This document shows positions 1 to 8,648 of a stretch of DNA of 64,000 nt, piece after piece (the stretch's first letter is position 1; each line of letters starts with the position of its first letter). The position numbers were made by a program, and so were the translations under genes. Under the pieces are notes generated by a model. The model was not told the origin of the DNA, did not search any database, and saw only the letters and a list, made by a program, of their open reading frames with translations. Source of the stretch: Sphingosinicella humi (GTDB lineage: Bacteria > Pseudomonadota > Alphaproteobacteria > Sphingomonadales > Sphingomonadaceae); NCBI RefSeq assembly GCF_003129465.1, contig NZ_QFFF01000001.1, positions 868,001-932,000 on the forward strand, in the 5' to 3' direction.

Positions 1-452
1 TCGCCCGCGCGCGCGATCAGCTTCTTCAAGGCGCTCGCCTGCTGGCTCTCGCTGACCAGGGCGCGGCCGATGACGAGGCCCCAGGTGGCCGAGTTGACCA
101 AGGTCGAATTGGATTTGCCGGCATGCGCCCGCCAGTCGGCATTGCCGAGCTTGTCGGCGATCAGCATGTCGGCCGTCGCGGGATCGGGGACGCGCAGGAA
201 GGCTTCCGCCAGCGACAGCAGCGCGATGCCCTCGGACGTGTTCAGCCGATATTCCTGGAGGAACTGGTTGACCCAGCCGGAAGCTTGGGCGGCGCGCAGC
301 TCGGCCAGCATGCCGAGAGCCCTGTTCTCCACCCGTCGCCGCGATTCGGGGTTGAGCTTCGCGTCCTTCAGAAGAGGCGCCAGAACGTCGGGCTCCGGTG
401 CCCGATGCAATCGAGAAATTTCCGCGCGCGCCGTTGCCGTAGCGTCCGCCAT
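1..452 (-). CDS. putA: Bifunctional proline dehydrogenase / P5C dehydrogenase PutA, N-terminal part (runs off the left edge)
   Basis: Only the first 150 or so residues are in the window; the gene continues beyond position 1. PutA oxidises proline to glutamate through pyrroline-5-carboxylate using FAD and NAD+. The visible part is the N-terminal arm and the start of the proline dehydrogenase region. It carries LLSLAEAFLRVPD, IADKLGNADWRAH and STLVNSATWGLVIG, which match the family pattern LAEALLRIPD...DKI..GDW..H...S..VNA.TWGL. The start is the ATG at 452 (protein begins MADATATARAEISRL). It is divergent from the hydratase at 550, leaving a 97-base shared promoter gap. Identity is well supported by these blocks. 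Whether a DNA-binding domain or the aldehyde dehydrogenase half is present cannot be seen. Confidence 0.88.
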   Translation of the reverse strand, partial: MADATATARAEISRLHRAPEPDVLAPLLKDAKLNPESRRRVENRALGMLAELRAAQASGWVNQFLQEYRLNTSEGIALLSLAEAFLRVPDPATADMLIADKLGNADWRAHAGKSNSTLVNSATWGLVIGRALVSESQQASALKKLIARAG

Positions 453-549
453 CTTTGCTGCTCCCGAGGGGCTTGAGTATCGCCGCGACGCGGCTCTAGA
501 CCGGCCCCTAGCCGAGCGGCGAGGCCGCGACAATCATCGGGAAATACCA

Positions 550-1005
550 ATGCCGCTCGCGAGTCTCGAGGAAATCAAGGGAAAATTGGGAAGCGCCATC
601 GGCGTCTCGTCCTGGATCGAAGTCGCCCAGCGCGACATCGACACTTTCGCTGCCGTGACCGGCGATCATCAGTTCATTCACGTCGATCCCAAAGCCGCGT
701 CGAAGACGCCCTTTGGCGGCACCATCGCCCACGGCTTTCTCACTCTGTCGTTGCTGAGCCAGATGGCAGCGGGGGTGATGCTGCTGCCGGAAACCACGCG
801 CATGGTCGTCAACTACGGCTTCGACAAGGTCCGCTTCCTCGCCCCGGTCCGCTCCGGAAAGCGCGTGCGCGGACATTTCACCCTGGCGGGGATCGAGGAG
901 AAGCGCCCCGGCCAATGGCAACTTATCCATTCTGTCACGGTCGAAATCGAGGGCGAGGACAAGCCCGCATTGCAGGCCGACTGGATCGGCCTCATCTTCA
1001 CCTAA
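550..1005 (+). CDS. MaoC family dehydratase (R-specific enoyl-CoA hydratase-like)
   Basis: A 151-residue single hot-dog-fold protein. The hydratase-2 type motif is visible around residues 38-60: [10 protein letters not shown] followed by [16 protein letters not shown], which contains the catalytic Asp and His of R-hydratases. Family members hydrate trans-2-enoyl-CoA to (R)-3-hydroxyacyl-CoA. The open frame extends upstream to about position 70, but homology begins at the ATG at 550, so the upstream part, which is antisense to putA, was dropped. The thiolase follows 16 bases after the stop, suggesting one transcript for acyl-CoA metabolism. The exact substrate is not readable from sequence. 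Confidence 0.85.
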   Translation: MPLASLEEIKGKLGSAIGVSSWIEVAQRDIDTFAAVTGDHQFIHVDPKAASKTPFGGTIAHGFLTLSLLSQMAAGVMLLPETTRMVVNYGFDKVRFLAPVRSGKRVRGHFTLAGIEEKRPGQWQLIHSVTVEIEGEDKPALQADWIGLIFT

Positions 1006-1021
1006 AGGATCGGAGAACAAC

Positions 1022-2200
1022 ATGACCCGCGACGCCGTTATCGTTTCCACCGCCCGCACGCCGATCGGCAAGGCCTATCGGGGCGCGTTCAATGCCACCC
1101 CCTCCCCCACCCTCGCCGCCCACGCCATCCGCGCCGCCGTCGAGCGCGCCGGCGTCGATCCCGGCGAGGTCGAGGACGTGATCATGGGTGCCGCGCTCCA
1201 GCAGGGCGTGCAGGCGACGATCGGCCGCACGGCCGCGCTTCGCGCCGGCCTTCCCGTCACCGTCGCCGGCATGTCGATCGACCGCCAATGCGCCTCAGGC
1301 CTGATGGCGATCGCGACCGCGGCCAAGCAGGTGATCGTGGACCGCATGGATATCTGCGTCGCCGGCGGCGTCGAGAGCATCAGCCTGGTGCAGACGCCGG
1401 AAATACGGCTTGGGCCCGATCCGGAGCTGCTGGCCATGCACAAGGACGTCTACATGCCGATGATCGGCACGGCCGAGGTGGTCGCGAAGCGGTACGGGAT
1501 CGGCCGCGATCGTCAGGACGCCTATGCGCTCCAGTCGCAGCAGCGCACCGCCGCCGCCCAGGTTGCGGGCCGGTTCGATGACGAGATCATTCCCGTCACG
1601 GCCACGATGATGGTGAAGGACAAGGCCACCGGCGAGACCTCGAAGCAGCAGGTGACGGCGACGAAGGACGAGGGCAATCGGCCCGACACCACGGCGGAAG
1701 GCCTCGCATCGCTCCAGCCCGTCATGGGTCCTGACGCGGTCATCACCGCCGGCAATGCCAGCCAGCTTTCCGACGGCGCCTCGGTGTGCGTGGTGATGGA
1801 AGCCGGCCTCGCCGCCGAGCGCGGCCTCCAGCCGCTCGGCCGCTATGTCGGCATGGCCGTCGCCGGCACCGAGCCCGACGAGATGGGCATCGGCCCCGTC
1901 TTCGCCGTGCCCAAGCTGCTGAAGCGTTTCGGCCTCACCATCGACGACATCGACCTGTGGGAGCTGAACGAGGCCTTCGCCGTCCAGGTCCTCTACTGCC
2001 AGGACAAGCTCGGCATCCCGGACGACAAGCTCAACGTCAATGGCGGCGCCATCTCGATCGGCCATCCCTACGGCATGTCCGGCGCCCGCCTCACCGGCCA
2101 CGCCCTCATCGAAGGCAAGCGGCGCGGCGCGCGCTACGTCGTCGTGACCATGTGCGTCGGCGGCGGCATGGGCGCGGCGGGACTGTTCGAGGTGTTGTGA
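1022..2200 (+). CDS. Acetyl-CoA acetyltransferase / thiolase family protein
   Basis: A 392-residue thiolase of normal family length. The acylated nucleophile is Cys90 in DRQCASG. The histidine motif [15 protein letters not shown] lies near residue 345 and the second cysteine motif [13 protein letters not shown] near residue 380, so all catalytic residues are present. The enzyme either condenses two acyl-CoA units or cleaves 3-ketoacyl-CoA; the degradative form is likely given the preceding MaoC hydratase. The start ATG at 1022 follows a GGAG-like site (atcggagaacaac). The stop overlaps the GTG start of the next gene in a GTGA arrangement. Confidence 0.93.
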   Translation: MTRDAVIVSTARTPIGKAYRGAFNATPSPTLAAHAIRAAVERAGVDPGEVEDVIMGAALQQGVQATIGRTAALRAGLPVTVAGMSIDRQCASGLMAIATAAKQVIVDRMDICVAGGVESISLVQTPEIRLGPDPELLAMHKDVYMPMIGTAEVVAKRYGIGRDRQDAYALQSQQRTAAAQVAGRFDDEIIPVTATMMVKDKATGETSKQQVTATKDEGNRPDTTAEGLASLQPVMGPDAVITAGNASQLSDGASVCVVMEAGLAAERGLQPLGRYVGMAVAGTEPDEMGIGPVFAVPKLLKRFGLTIDDIDLWELNEAFAVQVLYCQDKLGIPDDKLNVNGGAISIGHPYGMSGARLTGHALIEGKRRGARYVVVTMCVGGGMGAAGLFEVL

Positions 2201-2586
2201 TCGCCAGGCCCCGCAACTCCCCCGCCTCCCTCGCGCGCCGGCTGCGTGTCGAAGTTCATGCGGCATGGCTGGCCGCGAGGGACCCGCGGACCCCATGGCA
2301 TGCGCGGGCCTTCGGGCTACTCGTCACCGCCTATGCGCTGTCGCCGATCGACCTCATCCCGGATTTCGTGCCGGTGCTCGGTCTTCTCGACGATGCCGTG
2401 CTCATCCCGCTCGGCCTGTGGCTGCTGGTGAAGATGCTGCCCGAGGGGCTGTTCGACGAACACCGCGCCACGGCGGCGGCGGCGGCCGAACGGCCCGGCT
2501 CCGCCTGGGGCGCTGTCATCGTCGTCGTTTTGTGGCTGGTCCTCGCCCTGCTCGTCTGGAGGCTGGTCGCCTGGCATTATAGCTGA
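2197..2586 (+). CDS. DUF1232 (YkvA-like) small membrane protein
   Basis: A 129-residue protein. Residues about 35-75 carry the DUF1232 signature: [23 protein letters not shown] and [20 protein letters not shown]-terminal hydrophobic helix ([21 protein letters not shown]) suggests membrane anchoring. No biochemical role is established for the family. The GTG at 2197 is chosen because it overlaps the thiolase stop (GTGA), the usual sign of translational coupling; the longer upstream open frame is only antiparallel coding noise inside the thiolase. Confidence 0.8.
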   Translation: MIARPRNSPASLARRLRVEVHAAWLAARDPRTPWHARAFGLLVTAYALSPIDLIPDFVPVLGLLDDAVLIPLGLWLLVKMLPEGLFDEHRATAAAAAERPGSAWGAVIVVVLWLVLALLVWRLVAWHYS

Positions 2587-2683
2587 CCTGGCGAATAACC
2601 TTTGGAGCTTCGTCCTTCGGACGAGCCTCCACGCAACCCCTCGCCCGCTCCTTCGTTATCCCGTCGAAACGAGGGAGAAGCCG

Positions 2684-2947
2684 ATGCCGGTGTCCAGCAT
2701 GAGTGTTGTCGAACGGATCGCCCGCATCCTCGCCGGGCGCGATCTCAGCATCAACGCGGAAGGCGGCGATCCGTCCGCCGGCGACAAGGTCGACGCCATC
2801 TGGCGCGACTATCGAGAGGATGCGCTGTCGGTGCTGAGGACGTTGCGGGAACCCGATCCGGTCATGGCCGCGGCCGGCGATGTCGAGATGTGGGACCGCA
2901 TGGTGGAGGCCGCGCTCCAGGCCGAGGAGGCCGGCGCCGGGGCGTGA
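2684..2947 (+). CDS. Small hypothetical protein (87 aa)
   Basis: A soluble, acidic 87-residue protein with no signal peptide or membrane segment. The ATG at 2684 follows a good ribosome site (gagggagaag). A second ATG five codons later is possible. The middle (VDAIWRDYREDALSVLRTL) and the end (MWDRMVEAALQAEEAG) look like amphipathic helices. I do not recognise a family. It stands alone, followed at once by a palindromic repeat that starts eight bases after its stop. Confidence 0.6.
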   Translation: MPVSSMSVVERIARILAGRDLSINAEGGDPSAGDKVDAIWRDYREDALSVLRTLREPDPVMAAAGDVEMWDRMVEAALQAEEAGAGA

Positions 2948-2954
2948 ACTGCTC

Positions 2955-3029
2955 CGTCTTTGCGAGCACAGCGAAGCAATCCATCGCTGCGGCGGCTGGA
3001 TTGCCGTCGCTCCGCTCCTCGCAATGACG
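2955..3029. repeat. Palindromic intergenic repeat, type A, copy 1
   Basis: About 75 bases whose ends are inverted: cgtctttgcgagcacagcg at the left pairs with cgctcctcgcaatgacg at the right, and gaagcaatcca pairs with tggattgcc on either side of a short loop. The same element occurs at 21502-21577. It lies between the small gene at 2684 and the 3' end of phaZ (stop at 3034). Its two-armed structure is like REP/BIME-type elements. Confidence 0.8.
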
Positions 3030-3033
3030 ACGT

Positions 3034-4251
3034 TCAATCGTGCGCGGCGATCCACTTCTCGACGACGGGCGCAATCCGGGTGCGCCACTTGCTACCGTTG
3101 AAGATGCCGTAATGGCCGACGCCCTCGGCGAGGTGGTAATGTTTGAGCTTCGCCGGAAGGCCGGTGGAAATGTCGAGCGCGGCCTTGGTCTGGCCGATGC
3201 CCGAAATATCGTCGCGTTCGCCTTCGATGGCCAAGAGCGCCGTGTCCATGATCGCGGCCGGATCGACCCGGCGGCCACGGTGCATCATCTCGCCCTTCGG
3301 CAGGAGATGGCGCTGGAAGACCATGTCGACCGTCTGAAGGTAGAATTCCTCCGTCATGTCGCAGACCGAGCGATATTCCTCGTAAAATTCCTTGGTCGCC
3401 TCCGCGCTCTCGTCGTCGCCCTCGACGAGGTGCTTGAACATCTCCCAGTGGCTGGTGAGATGGCTGCCGAGGTTCATCGTCATGAAGCCCGCGAGCTGCA
3501 AGAAGCCAGGGTACACATGCCGGCCGGCGCCCGGGTAGGAATAGGGCACGGTGGCGATCACGTTGCGCTGGAACCAGGCAAGCGGCCGCTCGGTGGCGAG
3601 GGTATCGACCACGGTCGGCGCCTTGCGCGTGTCGATCGGCCCGCCCATCATGGTGAGCGTCTTCGGCCGCGCCGGATGCTTGTCGGCAGCCATGATCGCG
3701 GCGGCGGCGTAGGCGGGCACCGCGGGTTGGCAGACCGCCAGCATGTGCGCGCCCGGGCCGATATGCTCCAGGAAGGCGATCAGATAGTCGATATAGTCGT
3801 CGAGGTCGAAACGCCCCTCGCTCAGCGGCACCAGCTTCGCGTCGCGCCAATCCGTGATGTAGACGTCATGCTTGGGCAGCATCCGCTCGACCGTGCCGCG
3901 GAGCAGCGTAGCGTAATGGCCGGACATCGGCGCGACGATCAGCAGGCGGGGACTGTCCTCTACGCCTTCCCGGCGGAAGCGCTTCAGCTGCCCGAACGGC
4001 TTGCGAAGGACGATCTCCTCATGGACCGCCACCTCCTCGCCCTCGATGGTCGTGGTCCCGATCCCGAATTCCGGCTTGCCTCGTGGCGCCGCGGCGTGGG
4101 CGAAGACGTCGAGCGCCGAGGCGACGATCGGTCCCATCGAGCTGTAGGCCAGGGGATTGACCGGATTCTGCATCCAGCCGGCGCCGATATTCGCAAGCGT
4201 GCTGGCTCCGGCGAGCAGCGATCGTTGCATTTCATAGGCGTCGTATAGCAT
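3034..4251 (-). CDS. phaZ: Intracellular polyhydroxyalkanoate (PHB) depolymerase
   Basis: A 405-residue alpha/beta hydrolase that mobilises stored poly-3-hydroxybutyrate. The N-terminus MLYDAYEMQRSLL is typical of intracellular PhaZ, so the ATG at 4251 is preferred to one 34 codons upstream. The nucleophile motif is LAVCQPAVP (Cys about residue 174), the cysteine-type lipase box known from this family. Other family blocks are APMSGHYATLLRGTV, YITDWRDAKLVP, HLTSHWEMFKHLV and the C-terminal GVGHYGIFNG with the catalytic His. Cytoplasmic, on the granule surface. No phasin or synthase gene is in the window. Confidence 0.93.
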   Translation of the reverse strand: MLYDAYEMQRSLLAGASTLANIGAGWMQNPVNPLAYSSMGPIVASALDVFAHAAAPRGKPEFGIGTTTIEGEEVAVHEEIVLRKPFGQLKRFRREGVEDSPRLLIVAPMSGHYATLLRGTVERMLPKHDVYITDWRDAKLVPLSEGRFDLDDYIDYLIAFLEHIGPGAHMLAVCQPAVPAYAAAAIMAADKHPARPKTLTMMGGPIDTRKAPTVVDTLATERPLAWFQRNVIATVPYSYPGAGRHVYPGFLQLAGFMTMNLGSHLTSHWEMFKHLVEGDDESAEATKEFYEEYRSVCDMTEEFYLQTVDMVFQRHLLPKGEMMHRGRRVDPAAIMDTALLAIEGERDDISGIGQTKAALDISTGLPAKLKHYHLAEGVGHYGIFNGSKWRTRIAPVVEKWIAAHD

Positions 4252-4315
4252 CCGGCCTCCGGGTCGTGTCTTGATGGAACGTGCGATATCCACGACCGAT
4301 AATCCATACGTATTA

Positions 4316-4329
4316 ACCGAACGGTCGGT
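4316..4329. promoter_or_regulatory. Short palindrome, possible repressor operator
   Basis: ACCGA-ACGG-TCGGT: two perfect 5-base arms around a 4-base centre. It sits in the gap between phaZ (leftward) and the ABC transporter (rightward, start at 4388). The shape resembles sites of TetR-family repressors. No tetR gene is visible next to it, so this is only a candidate. Confidence 0.3.
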
Positions 4330-4387
4330 CGAAAGGTCCGCGACCGTTGCCATTGAGCGGCGGCGGCGGCGCTGCTAGGCGCCTTCT

Positions 4388-6163
4388 ATGGCCGAGAACA
4401 ACGCCGAACCCGCTCCTTCGAGGAAGCTTGGCAACCTCGCCATGATCTGGCGCCGGGGGCTGCGTTATCCTGGGCGGATCGCCGGCGCGGCCGTGGCGCT
4501 GCTGATCGCCGCCGGCGCGACTCTCGCCATCCCGGACGGTTTTCGCCGCGTCATCGACAAGGGCTTCGCGGCCGGGGACAGCAATGTTTCCGAGCATTTC
4601 CAATATCTGCTCGGCATCGTCGTGATCATGGCCCTGGCCACGGCCGTGCGCTTCTATTTCGTTTCCTGGCTGGGTGAGAGGGTGGTGGCGGACCTCAGGA
4701 CCGAGGTGCACCGCAACCTGCTGCGACTCGAGCCGCGATTCTTCGAGGAGAATCGCCCGTCGGAGATAGCCTCGCGCCTCACCGCCGACACGGCCGTTAT
4801 CGAGATGGTGGTCGGCAGCACGGTCTCGGTCGCGCTCCGCAACATCGTGCTCGGCATCGGCGGAGTCGCCTATCTTTTCACCCTCGCGCCCCGGCTGACG
4901 GCCGGCCTCTTGCTCGGCATCCCGCTGGTGCTCGGTCCGATCGTCCTTATCGGGCGAAGGGTCCGCAACGTTTCGCGTTTCAGCCAGGATCGGATCGCCG
5001 ACGTCGGGGCGATCGCGTCGGAAACCTTGGGCGCGATGAAGATCGTCCAGGCCTTCGGCCAGGAACGGCGAGAGAGCGAACGCTTCGCCGGCGCGGTCGA
5101 GGACGCTTTCGCAACCGCCCGCCGCCGCATCCGGCTGCGCGCCGTGATGACGGCCATCGTCATTTCGCTGATGTTCGGATCGATCACGATGGTGATGTGG
5201 CAGGCGGCGCTCGACGTTGCCGCAGGCCGGATCAGCGGCGGCACCATCGCCGCCTTCGTCTTCACCGGCGCCATCGTCGCAGGGGCCTTCGGCGCGCTGA
5301 CGGAAGTCTATGGCGAGCTGCTGCGCGGCGCCGGCGCCGCCGGGCGGATGGCGGAGCTGCTCGCCCAGGTGCCCGAGATCAAGGCACCGGCGGAGCCGGC
5401 CCGGTTGCCACAGCCGGCGCGCGGCGCGCTGAGCTTCGATAAGGTCACCTTCCACTACCCGACCCGGCCCGAAGTGAGCGCGCTCAAGCATTTCAGCCTG
5501 AATGTGAACCCGGGCGAGACCCTGGCGGTGGTCGGACCTTCGGGCGCCGGCAAGTCGACGCTCTTCCAGCTCGCCCAGCGCTTCTACGATCCGGAGATTG
5601 GCGTCGTCGGCCTCGACGGCATCGACCTTAAGGCTGCCGATCCCGCCGACATACGCGGGCGGATCGCGCTGGTGCCGCAGGAGACGGTGATCTTCGCTGC
5701 TTCGGCCCGCGACAATCTGCGGTACGGCCAATGGGACGCGAGCGACGACCAGCTCTGGGCCGCGGCCGAAGCGGCCAACGCCGCCGAGTTCCTGCGGAAG
5801 CTCCCCAGCGGCCTCGACACCTTCATGGGCGAAGGCGGCGCCCGCCTGTCCGGGGGTCAGCGCCAGCGCATCGCCATTGCCCGGGCGATATTGCGCGACG
5901 CCCCGCTGCTGCTGCTCGACGAAGCCACCTCCGCACTCGACGCAGAGTCGGAGCGGCTCGTCCAGGCCTCGCTCGAAAAGCTGGTCGAAGGCCGCACCAC
6001 CATGGTCATCGCCCACCGCCTCGCCACCGTCCGCAAGGCCGACCGGATCATCGTCATGGATCATGGCGAGATCGTCGAGGAAGGAACCCACGACAGCCTC
6101 CAGGCCCGAGGCGGCCTCTACGCCCGCCTCGCCAGGCTCCAGTTCGAGGGCATGGCGGCCTAG
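4388..6163 (+). CDS. ABC exporter, fused membrane and ATPase domains (MsbA/BmrA type)
   Basis: A 591-residue half-transporter that should act as a dimer in the inner membrane. Residues about 25-320 hold the six-helix ABC exporter membrane domain. The ATPase domain follows, with Walker A GPSGAGKST near 383, signature LSGGQRQRIAIARA near 487, Walker B LLLLDEATSALD with Asp about 511, and the switch His in AHRLATV near 543. All ATPase residues are intact. The substrate (lipid, drug or peptide) cannot be told from sequence and no partner gene sits beside it. The start ATG is at 4388. Confidence 0.92.
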   Translation: MAENNAEPAPSRKLGNLAMIWRRGLRYPGRIAGAAVALLIAAGATLAIPDGFRRVIDKGFAAGDSNVSEHFQYLLGIVVIMALATAVRFYFVSWLGERVVADLRTEVHRNLLRLEPRFFEENRPSEIASRLTADTAVIEMVVGSTVSVALRNIVLGIGGVAYLFTLAPRLTAGLLLGIPLVLGPIVLIGRRVRNVSRFSQDRIADVGAIASETLGAMKIVQAFGQERRESERFAGAVEDAFATARRRIRLRAVMTAIVISLMFGSITMVMWQAALDVAAGRISGGTIAAFVFTGAIVAGAFGALTEVYGELLRGAGAAGRMAELLAQVPEIKAPAEPARLPQPARGALSFDKVTFHYPTRPEVSALKHFSLNVNPGETLAVVGPSGAGKSTLFQLAQRFYDPEIGVVGLDGIDLKAADPADIRGRIALVPQETVIFAASARDNLRYGQWDASDDQLWAAAEAANAAEFLRKLPSGLDTFMGEGGARLSGGQRQRIAIARAILRDAPLLLLDEATSALDAESERLVQASLEKLVEGRTTMVIAHRLATVRKADRIIVMDHGEIVEEGTHDSLQARGGLYARLARLQFEGMAA

Positions 6164-6250
6164 AGCTCGCCGAAGGCGCAGCGTCCAAGCTTTAAGGAAT
6201 TCCAAACTCTCCATCCGCCAAGCATCGGGGCTGAGCTTGGGAGGGAAGTC

Positions 6251-7531
6251 GTGCTTCGCGTTAGAAAAGAGGATCTGCGCCTGGGGATGTATATCCAGTC
6301 GCTGGAAGGGTCCTGGTTCGATCATCCGTTCTGGCGATCGAAGTTCATGCTCGTCGAGGAAGACGACCTTCGCCAGTTGCAGAGCAGCGATATCGAATGC
6401 GTCTGGATCGACGAGGACCAGAGCCTCGCGCCCGCGCTCGCCCACCTGCTGCCGCAGGAGCCGGCGCCGAGGCCTAGGCTATTGGAGGAGCTTTCGGCGG
6501 AATCCTCGGTGAAGGCCGCGCCGGCGCCCGAGCCCGTGTCGGAACCCGCGCCGAAGCGCGCTCCGCCTCCCGACGACTTTCGCGTCGCCGAGACGGTCCT
6601 CGCCGACTGCAAGGCCGCGGTACGCGACCTCTTCGCCCGGATTCAGGACGGCCAGGCCGCGGCGATCGAAGAGGCCGCGCCCGTTGTCAGCGGCATCGCC
6701 GAATCGGTGAGCCGCAATCCGGACGCGCTGATCACGCTCACCCGCGTGCGGACCCTCGACGAATATACCTATATGCATTCGGTCGCCGTCAGCGCGCTGA
6801 TGATCAACTTCGCCCGTCAGCTTCAGCTGCCGGCCGACTATGTGAAGCAGGCGGGCACGGCCGGCCTGTTCATGGACGTCGGCAAGGGCTTCCTCGCGCC
6901 CGAGCTCCTCAGCAAGCCCGGCGAGTATACGCCCGAGGACTGGGCCGAGATGCGCCGTCACCCGCAGCTTGGGGCCGACGCAGTGAAGGCGTCCGGGGAC
7001 CTGTCGAAGATCGTCGCCGACGTCTGCCTCCATCACCATGAACGCCATGACGGGAGCGGCTACCCGTACGGTTTGAAGGGGGACGAGATCAGCCTCTTCG
7101 CCCGGATGGCAGCCATCTGCGATACTTATGACGCGATGGCGTCGGCGCGTCCGCATCGCGCCGCCCGCAGCCCCTCCGAGGCCGTGGCCGAGATGTACAA
7201 GCTCAAGGGCCTCTTCGACGAAAGCCTGCTCACCAGCTTCATCAAGAGCATCGGCATCTATCCGGTCGGCAGCCTGGTGCGGCTCGAATCGCGCATGCTC
7301 GGCTGCGTCACCGCTCAGCGGCGGGACCAACTCACCAAGCCGGTCGTCCGCGTCTTCTATTCCATTCCGCAGCGCACCCAGGTTCCGGTCGAGGAGCTGG
7401 ACCTGTCGGAAGTGCCGGAGCCCGACCGGATCGTCGCCCGCGAGGATCCGAGCCGCTGGGGCCTCTCCGACTGGGACAGCTTCGCGCTGACCATCCTCCA
7501 GGGCCAGAAGGCAAGGCGCCGCGCCGCCTGA
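6251..7531 (+). CDS. DUF3391 + HD-GYP domain protein with degenerate HD motif
   Basis: A 426-residue protein. The N-terminal DUF3391 domain (LRLGMYIQSLEGSWFDHPF) is followed by a Pro/Ala/Glu-rich linker (about 75-105) and an HD-GYP domain (about 150-330). HD-GYP proteins normally hydrolyse cyclic di-GMP. The GYP part is intact (HHERHDGSGYP from residue 261, then YDAMASARPHR). The HD pair, however, reads LFMDVGK: residue 208 is Met instead of the metal-binding His, while Asp209 stays. The protein may therefore be a c-di-GMP sensor or binding protein, not an enzyme. Start is GTG at 6251 behind gaggga. A PAS-GGDEF-EAL protein lies 7 kb away. Confidence 0.87.
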   Translation: MLRVRKEDLRLGMYIQSLEGSWFDHPFWRSKFMLVEEDDLRQLQSSDIECVWIDEDQSLAPALAHLLPQEPAPRPRLLEELSAESSVKAAPAPEPVSEPAPKRAPPPDDFRVAETVLADCKAAVRDLFARIQDGQAAAIEEAAPVVSGIAESVSRNPDALITLTRVRTLDEYTYMHSVAVSALMINFARQLQLPADYVKQAGTAGLFMDVGKGFLAPELLSKPGEYTPEDWAEMRRHPQLGADAVKASGDLSKIVADVCLHHHERHDGSGYPYGLKGDEISLFARMAAICDTYDAMASARPHRAARSPSEAVAEMYKLKGLFDESLLTSFIKSIGIYPVGSLVRLESRMLGCVTAQRRDQLTKPVVRVFYSIPQRTQVPVEELDLSEVPEPDRIVAREDPSRWGLSDWDSFALTILQGQKARRRAA

Positions 7532-7559
7532 TCTCCGGCAGGGCTCCGAACGCCAGGCC

Positions 7560-7590
7560 AAAAAAAAGGGCGGCCCCGAAGAGCCGCCCC
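7560..7590 (-). terminator. Intrinsic terminator of the tonB-exbBD operon
   Basis: Read leftward, the last exbD is followed by a hairpin with 7-base arms (GGGCGGC and GCCGCCC, 8-base loop) and then eight T residues. This is a canonical rho-independent terminator. It also separates the operon from the convergent HD-GYP gene. Confidence 0.9.
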
Positions 7591-7616
7591 AATTCATTTT
7601 CCGAAAGCCGCCGCCT

Positions 7617-8045
7617 TTAGAAGTTGGCGTAGGCCTCGTTGCCGACGAAACCCATGGCCTGGACGTTGGCACGCTTGGTGATGGCGAGCACCTCGTCGAC
7701 CACCTGATAGCGAGCCTGCGGATCCGGCTGCAGGTGCAGCTCCGGCGTCGGCGTCATCGTCGTCGTGATGTCCAGATACTGGCGCAGCGTCACCGGATCG
7801 ACCGGGGCACCGTTCCACAGGATCGTGCCGTTGGGCTCGATCACGATCTTGTTCTTGACCGGATCGATCGGCGGCGGCGTCGATTCGCCCGTGTCCACCG
7901 GCAGGTCCAGCTTCACCGCGTGCGTCTGGATCGGGATCGTGATGATGAACATGATGAGCAGCACCAGCATGACGTCGATAAGCGGCGTCGTGTTGATGTC
8001 CATCATCGGTTCGTCTTCGGCCGATTCGCCTACTTGCATCGCCAT
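7617..8045 (-). CDS. exbD: ExbD/TolR-type biopolymer transport protein, second copy
   Basis: A 142-residue protein with one N-terminal membrane helix and a periplasmic domain. The helix begins INTTPLIDVMLVLLIMF; its Asp is the proton-pathway residue conserved in ExbD and TolR. With ExbB it turns the proton gradient into work on TonB for uptake through outer-membrane receptors. It is the last gene of the leftward operon, 25 bases after the other exbD and directly before the terminator. The two ExbD copies differ outside the helix, so they are unlikely to be a recent duplication. Confidence 0.93.
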   Translation of the reverse strand: MAMQVGESAEDEPMMDINTTPLIDVMLVLLIMFIITIPIQTHAVKLDLPVDTGESTPPPIDPVKNKIVIEPNGTILWNGAPVDPVTLRQYLDITTTMTPTPELHLQPDPQARYQVVDEVLAITKRANVQAMGFVGNEAYANF

Positions 8046-8070
8046 CGTCTAATACTCCTGAATTTCGGCC

Positions 8071-8562
8071 TTAGAGGCGCTGCACCGGGCCACCCGGCGG
8101 CGGTTCGGAGATGAACCCGACCCGGGCGAAGCCAGCGCGCTGCATGGTGAAGATCGCGCCGCCGATACAACGGTACGGCGTGTCCACGTCACCGCGGATA
8201 TGGGCTTCAGGCATCGTCTCCTCGGTGAGGTTCTCGACGCCGCCCAGACGCTCGATCTCGGCTTCCAGCTTCGTCACGGCGCGGTTGAGCAGCTCTTCCG
8301 AATTCACCTTCGTGAGGTTCCAGTAGATCTCGCACTCACCGGCGTCGTTGGCGCGAACGGACAGCGAGACGTTTTCCGGCTTCGTTGTCGTCGGTTCGAA
8401 ACGAACGGACGGAAGCCGCACCGGGACCGTCTGGATCACAACCGGAACAGTGATGAGGAAAATGATCAGGAGCACCAGCATGACGTCCGTCAGCGGGACG
8501 ACGTTGATCTCCGACATTGCGGTCTCTTCACCGCCCTCGACCGGTCCGACACTCATACCCAT
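8071..8562 (-). CDS. exbD: ExbD/TolR-type biopolymer transport protein, first copy
   Basis: A 163-residue ExbD family protein. The membrane helix (INVVPLTDVMLVLLIIFLITV) keeps the essential Asp. The periplasmic part is longer than in the second copy and has an insert around residues 85-125 (KLEAEIERLGGVENLTEE). An upstream ATG may be replaced by an internal Met at residue 16 (MSEINVVPL). Lies between exbB and the second exbD, on the same strand with short gaps. Confidence 0.92.
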   Translation of the reverse strand: MGMSVGPVEGGEETAMSEINVVPLTDVMLVLLIIFLITVPVVIQTVPVRLPSVRFEPTTTKPENVSLSVRANDAGECEIYWNLTKVNSEELLNRAVTKLEAEIERLGGVENLTEETMPEAHIRGDVDTPYRCIGGAIFTMQRAGFARVGFISEPPPGGPVQRL

Positions 8563-8648
8563 AATTCAAATTCCTGTCAGTCTTCGGTGCGTTGCACCAT
8601 CGGGCGAGCAAGAGCGGCGGGGCGTCTCCGCCCCGCCGTGCAACCTGA

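Noticed and set aside
70-549. Upstream extension of the MaoC hydratase
   Set aside because: It is antisense to the putA N-terminus, which matches the PutA family. The hydratase fold begins at 550.
4313-6445. 710-aa open frame on the minus strand, antisense to the ABC exporter
   Set aside because: High-GC shadow frame. The plus-strand exporter has full Walker and signature motifs, while the antisense product is Gly/Asp/Arg/His-rich without any motif.
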